Counted from the stretch's first letter, positions 1 to 8,578 are shown. The stretch: 64,000 nt of DNA from an uncultured Acidimicrobiales bacterium (GCA_938015295.1 CALLQB010000001.1:41260-105259), one strand, 5' to 3'. Translations and numbers: made by a program. Notes: a model not told the origin generated them from the sequence alone.

Positions 1-54
1 GACAACAACAGCGACGGTGAGCATCGTGCCGCCTATTGTTTCGAAAATGCTCAT
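1..54 (-). CDS. N-terminus of a membrane protein, cut by the window edge
   Basis: Only the first 18 residues are present: MSIFETIGGTMLTVAVVV. The hydrophobic stretch suggests that a membrane segment begins at once. The ATG overlaps the stop of the HEAT-repeat gene in an ATGA arrangement, so this is the third gene of the minus-strand operon that starts near 3100. A polysaccharide-type glycosyltransferase would fit that context, but the function cannot be read from the bases present. Confidence concerns the existence of the gene, not its role. Confidence 0.6.
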   Translation of the reverse strand, partial: MSIFETIGGTMLTVAVVV

Positions 55-1145
55 GCGGCTAAGAGATCCGGAGTGGCTCGAAGGTCTTCGAGAGTTGGTG
101 GGGCGGGCTGGCGGGTTCGTGCCGCGGCAGCCTCGAGGACTTGGCGAGCCATGTCGCGGGCGAAGGGGTCTTCGGTCGACAGAGCACGTCGTAGCAGCAG
201 CGCACCGGCTGGGCCGATCTTGTCGAGCGCGAGCGCAGCGTTGCGGCGAACGTCCCAGGAGGGGTCGCCGAGCAGTTGTGCGATAGCCGAGGCTTTGTTT
301 ACCGCTCGGAGGCGGCCGAGAGATGACGCGGCCTCGGCACGAACGCCGGCCGATTCATCGGCGAGCATGTTTGCGAGCATATCTGCGGCCTCTTTCGCCG
401 ACCCGAGCGCCAGTCCTCGGGCGACCATGATGCGGGTGTCGGTTTTCTCGGCCTGGAGATGCGATTCCAGCGCAACAACAAGTCGCGGGTCGCCGATACT
501 TGCGGCGACTTCGATTGCCAGGCTGGTGCCCGCCCGGTGCGGCCCGCTCAGGTACTCGACGAGCAGATGCAGAGATCGGCTTTCAGACCGCAGCAGCGCG
601 TGTTGTGCCGCTATTTGTACAGCTCGAGACCGGTGGTCGAGCATCTCGAGAACCAGGCTGTACACGTCGTGAATGTCGGATCGGCTCAGCCCTTCGAGCG
701 CGTAGGCCTGAACGGTTGGGTGCCGGTCGGCAAGAAGTTTGGCTCGTGTTGGGTCGTCTTGACCGAGTAGGTGGGCGAGCTGAGCGGCGCGGCAGCGCTG
801 TCGCCACCGGGTTCGTCGTCCGAGGGAACGGATGTGGTGATCGATGCCGAGTGCGTCGGCCAACCGGAGCAGTCTGTCGTGGCTCGGTCCATTCAAATCG
901 AACGCGAGCTGCTGCATTGCGCCCAGCACGACGCGGCGGCGGGCCTTGCGAACGCGTTGAAATTCTTCGGTAGTTTCCTCAGTCGGTTGCAACAGGATCC
1001 TGGCGAGATCGAACCGGACCGTTGCGAACTGTTCGCCGCGGCGTCTGCGGCGTACATCGCGCACCGCTCCGCCGAAGACGAAAAGCGTACAGACGGCGAT
1101 GTTGGCGCCGATCAAAGCGATCAAGACGTAGGTAAGGATCGTCAT
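51..1145 (-). CDS. Membrane-anchored HEAT-repeat protein
   Basis: 364 residues. An N-terminal membrane segment (about residues 3-25) is followed by a basic RRRRR patch, as expected for a cytoplasmic domain behind a single anchor. From about residue 130 onward there are repeated helical pairs with the HEAT/PBS-lyase pattern, for example DPSWDVRRNAALALDKIG and ESAGVRAEAASSLGRL. HEAT solenoids are protein-binding scaffolds; no catalytic motif is seen. I chose the ATG at 1145 because it overlaps the upstream gene's stop by four bases (ATGA); a longer frame to 1235 lies wholly inside the upstream gene. The 3' end overlaps the next gene the same way. It probably docks the upstream regulator-like protein to the downstream membrane protein (inference). 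Confidence 0.85.
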   Translation of the reverse strand: MTILTYVLIALIGANIAVCTLFVFGGAVRDVRRRRRGEQFATVRFDLARILLQPTEETTEEFQRVRKARRRVVLGAMQQLAFDLNGPSHDRLLRLADALGIDHHIRSLGRRTRWRQRCRAAQLAHLLGQDDPTRAKLLADRHPTVQAYALEGLSRSDIHDVYSLVLEMLDHRSRAVQIAAQHALLRSESRSLHLLVEYLSGPHRAGTSLAIEVAASIGDPRLVVALESHLQAEKTDTRIMVARGLALGSAKEAADMLANMLADESAGVRAEAASSLGRLRAVNKASAIAQLLGDPSWDVRRNAALALDKIGPAGALLLRRALSTEDPFARDMARQVLEAAAARTRQPAPPTLEDLRATPDLLAA

Positions 1146-3100
1146 GTGGCTTCGATGATTCGGGAGACTCGGTGCCCGAGAATCAGCGGTGCAAAAGGCT
1201 TGCGAATGACGTCTGCCGCGCCGAGTTCGAAACATTCATGAAGTTCGGCCTCGGCGGTTCGCGAGGCCAGCATGATTGTTTTGAAACGCCCGAGAACACC
1301 GGCGTCGCGTAGGTGGCGCAGCAGATGGATTCCGTCGATGCCTTCGAGCTCGAACTCGACCAAGATTGCCAGGGGGGCCTGCGGCCGATTCGGGCCGGTG
1401 AGGTAAGCGAGCGCTTGAGTGCCGTTGCTGCACTCGGTAGACGAAAACCCGCGTTCGGTGAGCACCGCAGAAATGACTGCTCGAAGAGCTGGGTCGGGGT
1501 CGACGATCAGTACATCGGCGCTATCGACTGCGTTCGGTCGCCAATCGGTCGTGGAGATCAGCGGACCATCGTTTTCTGAGGTTCGCTCGATCGCCGAGGC
1601 GGCTGCATCGATGAGGGGCGTCAGCGTGCGCCCATCGGCGGGGAACTCCGAAATACCGATTCGGGCACTGCCGTTTCCGAGACCCAGCTTCTCGACAACG
1701 CCGGCGAATCGTTTGACGGCGGCGTGTCGCGGAAGCCCTGGCAACATCACCACGGCTTGACGTTCGCCGTACCAGCCGGTGAGGTCTGCCCGTCGGAATT
1801 CGCCAGCAAGAGGGCCGATAGCTTGTCGTAAGACCTCGGGGGGCGTTGCTGGGTCGAGCTGCAACAGCGCAACGCTGACCCGTCGGTCCATGCGGGCTTC
1901 GGTGACGAGGAGACGTTCGCCGAGGAGTCGAAGCGAGGTGAGTGGCAGCGCGCTGTTTGCGTGCACGACCGCTTCGAGCGGTTCGAGGATTGTTCGGGTG
2001 CGAAGACGCGTAAGGATCAGGGTCGCGAGAAGGTCCTGTGTGACCTCAGCCGGTGCGACGGTGTCGAAACCGGACCGCAACAGGGCAATCTGCTCGTGCG
2101 GTCTCGGGTCGGTGCCGGGCACGGCTATGAGGGGCGTTGCGCGAAGCTCTGGATCGGTACGAACCAGGCGAGCGATGTTGCGCATGACATTGAGTTCGGT
2201 GTCGACGACAACCAGGCACCGAGCCTTGTTCAGACGAAGCTGCTCGACCACCGGTTCGGGACCACCCGACACGTCGCACCAGCTGCAATTGAATCCTTTG
2301 CCCGCCATCGATGTGGCGTCGACAGACTGCTCGCTCGCAAAGAGTGCAGATCTCGCCAGCTCTGCGCGGGCCATCGCCTCGATGACCTGGTTCGCCGCAT
2401 CCGCAGGTGCAGAAGCAGAGACGACTGCTGCTAGCCCGCCACGAACAGATGCTGGCAGACTGTGGCCGTCTGGCACGATTGCGACAATCGGAATGTCGGG
2501 GTAGAGCTGGCGGGTAGCGCGCACCAAGGTACTTGTGGCGGTGAGGCCCGTGGAGGCGATGGGCAGAACGACCGCATCGATATCGTGAGGCGGGTTGGTT
2601 TCGTCAAGATGACTAACGCCGATGTCGCTCGTTGAAAGAATAAAGAGCAGCGAGTCGAGGTCGGCCGACGCTTCACCTGCCGCAACCACATGGTGGAGGT
2701 GTTCTCGTTCGGCCGACAGCGTCGCGTGAGTGTCCGCCAGGACGACTCGGAGATCTTCGAGTAGGCCGGCCGCGGCAACAGCTGCGGAGATATCTGCCTC
2801 GGCAGCGGTGACGGCTTCGGCGGTGTCGCGGATCAACTCAGCAGCAACAGTGAGGCCGAGATGACCGAACCAACGAGCCAGTCGGTTGGTCAAGTCGACG
2901 ACGACCTCAACCTCGTCGGCGGTTAGGGAGCGGTCGAGAAGGGCGGAAACCGGCGCCTCAATCGTGTGGAGAAGCACTTCGATTCTGCCGCGAAGACGAG
3001 ACCAGATAGCGATGCTTTCGTCCGCCGCGGCGCGTTGATCGGGGAGAGTTTTGTCCTCATTCATGGCCGGTGTGACCAATTGGGCGCTGTTGTTCTCCAC
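1142..3100 (-). CDS. Multi-domain response-regulator-like protein with degenerate signalling domains
   Basis: 652 residues, counted from a GTG at 3100; an ATG at 3064 is the alternative start. Order: an Hpt-like helical bundle (about 25-130) in which the phospho-His position appears to be Asn72; two receiver-like folds (about 148-250 and 290-370); a GGDEF-like fold (about 385-508) with YGERQ where GGDEF should be; and a C-terminal receiver (528-650). In the last receiver the phospho-acceptor position is Glu582 (LVEFELEGIDG), the acidic pair is broken (VDPDP) and the switch Thr appears to be Ala, but the RKPF lysine is kept. It probably works by binding or as a fixed-state signal rather than by phosphotransfer or c-di-GMP synthesis (inference). 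It heads a coupled operon with a HEAT protein. Confidence 0.8.
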   Translation of the reverse strand: MENNSAQLVTPAMNEDKTLPDQRAAADESIAIWSRLRGRIEVLLHTIEAPVSALLDRSLTADEVEVVVDLTNRLARWFGHLGLTVAAELIRDTAEAVTAAEADISAAVAAAGLLEDLRVVLADTHATLSAEREHLHHVVAAGEASADLDSLLFILSTSDIGVSHLDETNPPHDIDAVVLPIASTGLTATSTLVRATRQLYPDIPIVAIVPDGHSLPASVRGGLAAVVSASAPADAANQVIEAMARAELARSALFASEQSVDATSMAGKGFNCSWCDVSGGPEPVVEQLRLNKARCLVVVDTELNVMRNIARLVRTDPELRATPLIAVPGTDPRPHEQIALLRSGFDTVAPAEVTQDLLATLILTRLRTRTILEPLEAVVHANSALPLTSLRLLGERLLVTEARMDRRVSVALLQLDPATPPEVLRQAIGPLAGEFRRADLTGWYGERQAVVMLPGLPRHAAVKRFAGVVEKLGLGNGSARIGISEFPADGRTLTPLIDAAASAIERTSENDGPLISTTDWRPNAVDSADVLIVDPDPALRAVISAVLTERGFSSTECSNGTQALAYLTGPNRPQAPLAILVEFELEGIDGIHLLRHLRDAGVLGRFKTIMLASRTAEAELHECFELGAADVIRKPFAPLILGHRVSRIIEAT

Positions 3101-3158
3101 GCCTCTTGTGTCGGTGTCTTTGCCAACCGACTTGAATCGGTCGAAGGTCGCTTGACAA

Positions 3159-4196
3159 ATGTCACTAAGCCGATCATCGGTTGATGCCGATCACATCCTT
3201 GTGCCTGACATTTCGATCCTCCTCATCGCCTATAACACCCGTGACCTCATCCAGCGTTGCCTGACCACCGTTGAGGAGAACAAGGGCGATGTGTCGTTGG
3301 AGATCATCGTGGCGGATAACCACCCTGGTGATGGCACAAAAGAGATGCTTGCCGAAGAATTTCCGCAGGTACGGTACTTCGATACCGGAGGGAATCTCGG
3401 CTTCGCCCGAGGCGTAAATTTTGCGGCAACGAAAGCGACGGCCGGATACCTGTTGCTGCTCAACCCTGATACTGAGGTTAAACCAGGGACATTCGAAGCG
3501 CTCCTAGAGCTGGCCGACCGTCGTCCCGATGGCGGACTGTATGGCGGCCGAACGTTGAATGAACACGGTGAGCTCGATCCGGGGTCGTGCTGGGGGGAAA
3601 CCACCTTGTGGAGCCTTACCTGTTTCGCGACCGGGCTTTCTGCAGCGTTCAAGGATTCGATGCGTTTCAACCCTGAGGAACTACCGGGATGGCAACGAGA
3701 CACCGAGCGCGAGGTCGGCTATATCACCGGCTGTCTTGAGCTTGTTTCCCGCAAGGTTTGGGATGAACTTGGTGGATTCGACGAGGACTTCTGGATGTAC
3801 GGAGAAGACGCCGATCTTGCTCGCCGGGCACGCGAACTCGGGTACAACCCCATGATTACTCCCGACGCCGAAATCATCCATTATGTGGGCGCCTCGAGTC
3901 CCAACAGGGCACACAAAGTGATTCTTCGCCTCACCGGCGATGTCACCGCAGTTCGCAAGGGCTGGACGGGTTGGCGTCAGCGTTATGCCGTGGCCGCTCT
4001 GCAAGCAGGCGCCGCACTACGTGGTCTCACCTATGAGTTCTTGGCTAGGGCAACCGGCGGGCGAAAGTCGTCGGGGCGTTACTGGTATGAGGTTTGGAGT
4101 CGTCGTGACGAGTGGCTCAAGGGTTGGGAGCCTGCCGCCACTCGTGCCGTCGAAGCGCATCGATCAGGCAACGAATCGACCCCCAAAGCAGCCTGA
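3159..4196 (+). CDS. Family 2 glycosyltransferase (rhamnosyltransferase-like)
   Basis: 345 residues. The N-terminal GT-A fold opens with ISILLIAYNTRDLIQRCL, followed by the nucleotide-binding VADNHPGDGT region and the metal-binding stretch LLLNPDTEVKPG. GEDADLARRARELGY matches the acceptor-side motif of WbbL/rhamnosyltransferase-like members. The product is probably cytoplasmic or membrane-associated and adds a sugar to a cell-surface glycan; donor and acceptor are unknown. The ATG at 3159 is the first in-frame start, but a TTGACA hexamer lies at 3152-3157, directly before it. If that hexamer is a -35 box, the GTG at 3201 just before PDISILL would be the true start. The gene diverges from the regulator-like gene. 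Confidence 0.9.
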   Translation: MSLSRSSVDADHILVPDISILLIAYNTRDLIQRCLTTVEENKGDVSLEIIVADNHPGDGTKEMLAEEFPQVRYFDTGGNLGFARGVNFAATKATAGYLLLLNPDTEVKPGTFEALLELADRRPDGGLYGGRTLNEHGELDPGSCWGETTLWSLTCFATGLSAAFKDSMRFNPEELPGWQRDTEREVGYITGCLELVSRKVWDELGGFDEDFWMYGEDADLARRARELGYNPMITPDAEIIHYVGASSPNRAHKVILRLTGDVTAVRKGWTGWRQRYAVAALQAGAALRGLTYEFLARATGGRKSSGRYWYEVWSRRDEWLKGWEPAATRAVEAHRSGNESTPKAA

Positions 4197-4201
4197 GTTG
4201 G

Positions 4202-4921
4202 TCACCCGACAGCAACTCTCACGAGCAGGACGATTGCGGCAGCGGTCGAAAGCAGGAGAATTGCGGGTCGGGTAAAGCCGCGGTCGACGATTGGTAATAG
4301 CGGCCCGCTCAGGAGGAAACCGGTAACTGCCGCAGGTATCAATGCTGCGCCGTAGCCGAATTCGGTTGCGCCGAAGCGCCCCCCAAGAGCGAGGCCGATC
4401 AGGGTGATGAGGGTGCCCACGATGAAGAACGCCGACATAGACGCCCGTACCTCAGATCCCTTCGCGTCCTGAAAAAGCAGTGCTACTGGCGGCCCGCCTA
4501 TGCCGGCGGTGCTCGCCGTGAACCCCGAGACCGTACCGGCGGTCAGCATCGTCGCCATCGATCTTTTCGGTGCGCCTGCCCACCCTGCTATGGCAACCAT
4601 GAGGAGCACACCAAGCGCTACAACCAGTTGCAGGGCATCGGCCGACAAGACGCTGAGTACCCCAACGCCTATGGCGGTGCCGAGAACTCTGCCGTACAAA
4701 GCGCTGCGCACCGAGCCGATGTCGATGTCTTGTCGATCGCGTCGCAAAATCAGCACGTTCATAAACAAACCGGCGAAAAGGATCGCGCCGGGAACAAGGT
4801 CGGGTTCAATCTGCACAACGAGTGGCATGGCGACCAGGTTCGCCCCGAAGCCCACAGCGCTCTGCACAGCGCAAGCGATCGCAACAATCACAAAGACGAT
4901 GATGAACACGAGAAGCGACAT
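4202..4921 (-). CDS. TauE/SafE-family sulfite/anion permease
   Basis: 239 residues, almost entirely hydrophobic, with about eight membrane segments. It carries the duplicated family pattern: AVQSAVGFGANLVAMPL in the first half and TASTAGIGGPPVALLF in the second. TauE/SafE proteins are thought to move sulfite or other sulfur-containing or organic anions across the cytoplasmic membrane; the substrate cannot be told here. I chose the ATG at 4921 because the hydrophobic part begins there; a longer frame to 5113 would add an Arg-rich, unlikely N-terminus that runs into ppk2. The gene converges on the glycosyltransferase with a 5-base gap and follows ppk2 in the same direction. Confidence 0.9.
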   Translation of the reverse strand: MSLLVFIIVFVIVAIACAVQSAVGFGANLVAMPLVVQIEPDLVPGAILFAGLFMNVLILRRDRQDIDIGSVRSALYGRVLGTAIGVGVLSVLSADALQLVVALGVLLMVAIAGWAGAPKRSMATMLTAGTVSGFTASTAGIGGPPVALLFQDAKGSEVRASMSAFFIVGTLITLIGLALGGRFGATEFGYGAALIPAAVTGFLLSGPLLPIVDRGFTRPAILLLSTAAAIVLLVRVAVG

Positions 4922-4974
4922 AGTACTAACCCGGCATCTGCTGGCAGTAAGAAGACAGAGGTGACAGCGGCGAG

Positions 4975-5784
4975 CTAGTCGGGGATGACGAGATCGAGAA
5001 TACCGTCTTCGGGTTTGGGATACGCCATATCGAGGCTTTCGAAGGTGTCGACGAGAATCTGGCTTACCAATCGGTTCCGGAACCACTTGCGGTCGGCTGG
5101 AATGACATACCAAGGTGCATCTTCGGTGCTGGTTTCCTGCAACATGACACGAAACGCTTCTTGGTAGTCGTCCCAGTGTTCGCGTTCGGCGAGGTCGCCT
5201 TTCGCAAACTTCCAGTTTTTCTCTGGAGTGTCGAGCCGGGCCTGAAGGCGTTCTTTCTGTTCGGCTTTCGAGATATGTAGGAAAAACTTGACGATGTGTG
5301 TGCCTTCATCGACGAGCAGCTGCTCCCACTCTCGAATGTGACGGTAGCGCTTCGACCAGACCTTCTCGGGTACATAGTTATGTACGCGCACCACCAGGAC
5401 ATCTTCGTAGTGCGAGCGGTTGAAGATAGTGAGCTGGCCGCTCGCAGGTGCGTGGCGGTGGACCCGCCAGAGATAGTCGTGTGACAACTCTTCGTCGGTC
5501 GGCTTCTTGAACGACGCAACCTTGACCCCGGCGGGGTTCAATCGGTCGAACACGTGACGGATGGTGCCATCCTTGCCTCCGGTGTCGGTGGCTTGAAGGA
5601 CAGCAAGGATCTTGTGTTTGTCCTCGGCGTACATGAGCTCTTGAAGGTGCTCAAGGCGGCTGTTCAGCTCGGCGGTTTCGTCGCGGGCGGTGTCCTTGTC
5701 GAGACCCCCGTCGTCGTTGGGGTCCCAGTCGCTGAGATCAACCTTTTTGCCCGGCGAGACTCGGTACGGCGTTGTATCCATCAT
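4975..5784 (-). CDS. ppk2: Polyphosphate kinase 2 family protein
   Basis: 269 residues, the normal length of a single-domain PPK2. The Walker A-like QATDTGGKDGTI is near residue 65, and NRSHYEDVLVVRV follows with the conserved catalytic Asp/Arg region. C-terminal features such as WKFAKGDL and WYVIPADRKWFRNR are also typical. PPK2 enzymes transfer phosphate between inorganic polyphosphate and nucleoside mono- or diphosphates; whether this one prefers AMP, ADP or GDP is not decided by the sequence. Two ATGs stand in tandem (5784, 5781). A 36-base inverted repeat lies just upstream and no clear ribosome-binding site separates it from the start. Confidence 0.93.
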   Translation of the reverse strand: MMDTTPYRVSPGKKVDLSDWDPNDDGGLDKDTARDETAELNSRLEHLQELMYAEDKHKILAVLQATDTGGKDGTIRHVFDRLNPAGVKVASFKKPTDEELSHDYLWRVHRHAPASGQLTIFNRSHYEDVLVVRVHNYVPEKVWSKRYRHIREWEQLLVDEGTHIVKFFLHISKAEQKERLQARLDTPEKNWKFAKGDLAEREHWDDYQEAFRVMLQETSTEDAPWYVIPADRKWFRNRLVSQILVDTFESLDMAYPKPEDGILDLVIPD

Positions 5785-5790
5785 CTTTGT

Positions 5791-5826
5791 CTAGCAGGGT
5801 ACGGATTTGCCGTGTTGCCCTGCTAG
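5791..5826 (-). promoter_or_regulatory. Inverted repeat between the Thr/Pro-rich gene and ppk2
   Basis: Perfect 9-bp outer arms (CTAGCAGGG at 5791-5799 and CCCTGCTAG at 5818-5826) enclose a 4-bp inner stem (ACGG at 5801-5804 and CCGT at 5810-5813). On the minus strand the hairpin takes in the stop codon of the upstream gene and ends seven bases before the ppk2 ATG. No T-run follows, so it is not a classic intrinsic terminator. It could slow transcription or cover the ppk2 translation start. One arm contains a 15-mer (AGCAGGGCAACACGG) that recurs at 36423-36437. Confidence 0.6.
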
Positions 5827-6878
5827 TCGTTGGTTCGACACCGCTTGGCGGTCGTTGGCCAGCAACCCTCGTCCTTTTCTGGCTTAGGTGCGGGCGCTGT
5901 AGCGATCGTGGTGCTGGGTGCGACCGTGGTCGGCGTGACGGTCGTTGGCGTGACCGTGGTGGTTGGTGTCGTCGTTGGTGGAACAGCAGTCGTTGGCGCG
6001 ACGACAGCCGGGGCAACGGTGGTTGGTGCCAGCGTCGTTGGAGCGGGAGCGATCGTTGCAACTGTGGTGGGTGTAGCGACAGGCTGTGGTGCTCGGGTGG
6101 TCGACGTTGTGCTCGCTGGGGCGGCGTTGGTCGATAGTGGTGCCGGCTGCGTGGTGGCCGGAGCGATGGAGGGCTGGGTCGGAGCGACCGACGAGGGGAG
6201 AACCCAGCCCGACGATGATTCGGTGACTGTTTCGGGAAGACCGCTGAGATCGAGGACAAACTTCGGGGCGGTCGGTTTCTCGGTGGTTGGTGTCGTCGAT
6301 CCCTCAGAAATCGAGCCTCGGGTTTCGACGAGGCGCGTCGAGGTCGGCCAGGTGGACCTTGACGCTTCCGGCATGTCGGCATCGGGTTGGCTTACCTCGA
6401 CGTTTTCGCGTTGCTGATCGGTGTTGCTTCGGAGCGAGAGCGTCGCAACAAAAACAAGGGTGACAACGGCGGCGCCTGCGAGGAACAGCGCCGCAGCACG
6501 GCGCCGAGCAGCGCCGCTTTCGACGGCTGTCACGTACACCCAGGGCTTCCATCCAACGCCCGGGTTGGGCTGTGCGTGCGAACCGACAGTGGTCGCGTCG
6601 TTCTCGAGTACATCAAGGACAAAGGCCAACGGGTTCGGCGTGCGGCCAACCACCGACCATCGAGCGTAGGCTTTGCCAAACGCACGTGAACAGAGCGTGG
6701 CTGCAAGAGCCTCGTCGTTGTCCGCCACGGCAAGAGCGGTGGCGAAGCAATGGTCGTAGACGCCGTCGAAGAAGACCCGAAACGCGACCTTGGCTACGCC
6801 TGGTGCAACGGCGTTGTCGGGCTGCGGGTCGATACCAGTGGCTGCTACTTGTTGGGCGCCGTCGCGACTAGTCGACAC
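5823..6878 (-). CDS. Sigma-region-2-like transmembrane protein with Thr/Pro-rich tail
   Basis: 351 residues. Residues about 30-92 resemble ECF sigma factor region 2: FRVFFDGVYDHCFATAL and then SRAFGKAYARWSVVGRT echo the usual region 2.1-2.4 pattern. No region 4 is present. A single membrane segment follows at about 129-149 after an RRR stop signal, and then a long low-complexity tail of Thr, Pro, Ala and Val (about 190-340) ending with two Cys residues (EGCWPTTAKRCRTND). The predicted topology is a cytoplasmic N-terminus with the tail outside. It could bind RNA polymerase or an anti-sigma factor, or the sigma fold may have been reused as an adaptor; both are inference. The tail resembles a wall-spanning spacer. 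Confidence 0.8.
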   Translation of the reverse strand: MSTSRDGAQQVAATGIDPQPDNAVAPGVAKVAFRVFFDGVYDHCFATALAVADNDEALAATLCSRAFGKAYARWSVVGRTPNPLAFVLDVLENDATTVGSHAQPNPGVGWKPWVYVTAVESGAARRRAAALFLAGAAVVTLVFVATLSLRSNTDQQRENVEVSQPDADMPEASRSTWPTSTRLVETRGSISEGSTTPTTEKPTAPKFVLDLSGLPETVTESSSGWVLPSSVAPTQPSIAPATTQPAPLSTNAAPASTTSTTRAPQPVATPTTVATIAPAPTTLAPTTVAPAVVAPTTAVPPTTTPTTTVTPTTVTPTTVAPSTTIATAPAPKPEKDEGCWPTTAKRCRTND

Positions 6879-7034
6879 AGGACTCCTGCTACGTGTGGGG
6901 GATCCCAGAAGTAGCAGAAGAGTGTGTGAAAAACCACCAAAAGTGGTCTAACGGCCTACGTTGTTGTGTCCTGCGGACAGTCTTTTCGGCGCGTTGCACA
7001 GCGACAGCATCAACACAGAGAGCAAGAAAAAGAA

Positions 7035-7472
7035 CTACTCGACGAAACAACCAAGTGACTGGTCGGCCCGACACGATGGCCACCTATCGCCCGTAGAGAG
7101 AAGTATCGGGTCGTGTCCAGCGTCTAAGAAATCGTTGTAAATTTCGAATTCTCGGCTTTTCAGTTGAATTTGGGCTCCCCAAGTCTCAGGGCCATCAACA
7201 TCCTTCAGCGTGGCTATCGAATAATAGTCGATGCCCTCTCGAATGAAATATTCGTCCGCCGTCGCACTCGTGCCAGGCTTCGCCAGGATTCTCTCGGTGA
7301 TTGCTATAGCTTCGAACCTGTCGGTGCTCAACGGAACAAAGATTCCATCCGGAGCGCGATTGATCGCAGCGTCATCGCGTGCCGGACCTTTTGAGCCCGG
7401 GCCGCACGCCGACAACAACACGAGAAGTGTTACGACGACACCAAAGGGCAACCTTAGGGATTGTCTCATCAA
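7035..7472 (-). CDS. Small lipoprotein of unknown function
   Basis: 145 residues. The N-terminus is a clear lipoprotein signal: MMRQSLRLP, a hydrophobic core, then the lipobox LLSAC with the Cys near residue 22, followed by a Gly/Ser-rich GPGSKG linker. The mature part has no family I recognise; it contains two Cys residues near the C-terminus (WPSCRADQSLGCFVE) that could form a disulfide outside the cell. Third-position GC is lower than in neighbouring genes, which may point to acquisition or relaxed constraint. The 156 bases between this gene and the Thr/Pro-rich gene show nothing I can name. Confidence 0.75.
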   Translation of the reverse strand: MMRQSLRLPFGVVVTLLVLLSACGPGSKGPARDDAAINRAPDGIFVPLSTDRFEAIAITERILAKPGTSATADEYFIREGIDYYSIATLKDVDGPETWGAQIQLKSREFEIYNDFLDAGHDPILLSTGDRWPSCRADQSLGCFVE

Positions 7473-7582
7473 CCTTCTAGGTTCGGGGGGTTGAAGCTGG
7501 CGTCACGGTCATGTACGTGGCCCCTTTAGGATTCGCGTTGTGTCGTCGCTTGCGTGCCGACGCCTTTGCCGTTGTGAAGGCC

Positions 7583-8578
7583 CTAGTAGTCGATGTTGGC
7601 GTAGGTGTTGATCTTGTCGGTGTGGTGTTGGGCGTTGATCAACCGCACGGTGCCTGAACGTGAACGCATCACGAGAGACTGTGTGTAGGCGCCCTTAGCG
7701 TCGTATTGCACGCCGCGGAGCAGATCGCCGTCGGTGATTCCGGTCGCCGCAAAGAAACAATCTTCGCTTCCGGCGAGCCGCTCGATGGTGAGGATTTCAT
7801 CGAGATCCCAACCACCTTCGATGGCAGCAGTGCGTTCAGCTTCGTTGCGCGGCCAGAGCTTGCCTTGCATGCCGCCGCCCATGCTCTTGAGTGCTGCTGC
7901 GGTGATGACGCCTTCTGGTGTTCCACCGATGCCGAACAGAATGTCTACGCCCGAATCTGGCCAAGCGGTCGCGATAGCGCCGGCGACGTCACCGTCGGGA
8001 ATGAGTCGGATACGAGCACCCGCCTCGCGGACCTCAGTAATGAGTTCTTCGTGGCGGTCGCGGTCGAGGATGACAGCGGTGATGTCGCCAATGTCTTCAC
8101 CCTTCGCCTTCGCGACGGCGTGCAGGTTTTCGGTTGGCGATTTGGTGATATCGATCACGTCGGCGCACTCGGGACCCGCAGCGATCTTCTCCATGTAGAC
8201 ACACGGCCCGGGGTCATACATCGAACCGCGTGGAGCGACAGCGATCACGGCAATGGCGCCGCCGCGGCCCAGTGCCGTGAGCGTGGTGCCATCGATGGGG
8301 TCGACAGCGACGTCGGTTTTTGGTTCGCTGCCGTTGCCGACAATTTCGCCGTTCCAGAGCATCGGAGCTTCGTCCTTTTCGCCTTCGCCAATGACGACCA
8401 AACCCTCCATGCTCACCGATCGAAGCATCAGACGCATTGCGTCGACGGCCGCGCCGTCTGCTCCTTCTTTGTCACCACGCCCCATCCACCTAGCGGCTGC
8501 CATTGCCGCCGCTTCGGTAACTCGGACCAGTTCGAGTGCGAGGTTGCGATCGGGAACTTGGGTTCCGTTGTCAGTCAT
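7583..8578 (-). CDS. glpX: Class II fructose-1,6-bisphosphatase
   Basis: 331 residues. The metal- and substrate-binding motifs of the GlpX family are present: [14 protein letters not shown], then [15 protein letters not shown], and further on [17 protein letters not shown]. The enzyme hydrolyses fructose-1,6-bisphosphate to fructose-6-phosphate in gluconeogenesis. GlpX is the usual FBPase of actinobacteria. It is transcribed away from the zinc-ribbon gene at 8789; the 210 bases between the two must hold both promoters, but I could not assign the boxes. No other glycolytic gene is next to it. Confidence 0.96.
   Translation of the reverse strand: MTDNGTQVPDRNLALELVRVTEAAAMAAARWMGRGDKEGADGAAVDAMRLMLRSVSMEGLVVIGEGEKDEAPMLWNGEIVGNGSEPKTDVAVDPIDGTTLTALGRGGAIAVIAVAPRGSMYDPGPCVYMEKIAAGPECADVIDITKSPTENLHAVAKAKGEDIGDITAVILDRDRHEELITEVREAGARIRLIPDGDVAGAIATAWPDSGVDILFGIGGTPEGVITAAALKSMGGGMQGKLWPRNEAERTAAIEGGWDLDEILTIERLAGSEDCFFAATGITDGDLLRGVQYDAKGAYTQSLVMRSRSGTVRLINAQHHTDKINTYANIDY

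Noticed and set aside
3152..3157. TTGACA as a firm -35 box for the glycosyltransferase gene
   Set aside because: No convincing -10 hexamer 16-18 bases downstream; kept only as a remark about the start choice.
5772..6137. Gly/Arg/Cys-rich plus-strand frame
   Set aside because: Antisense to the Thr/Pro-rich tail; its low complexity is only the complement of the ACC/CCG-rich codons.
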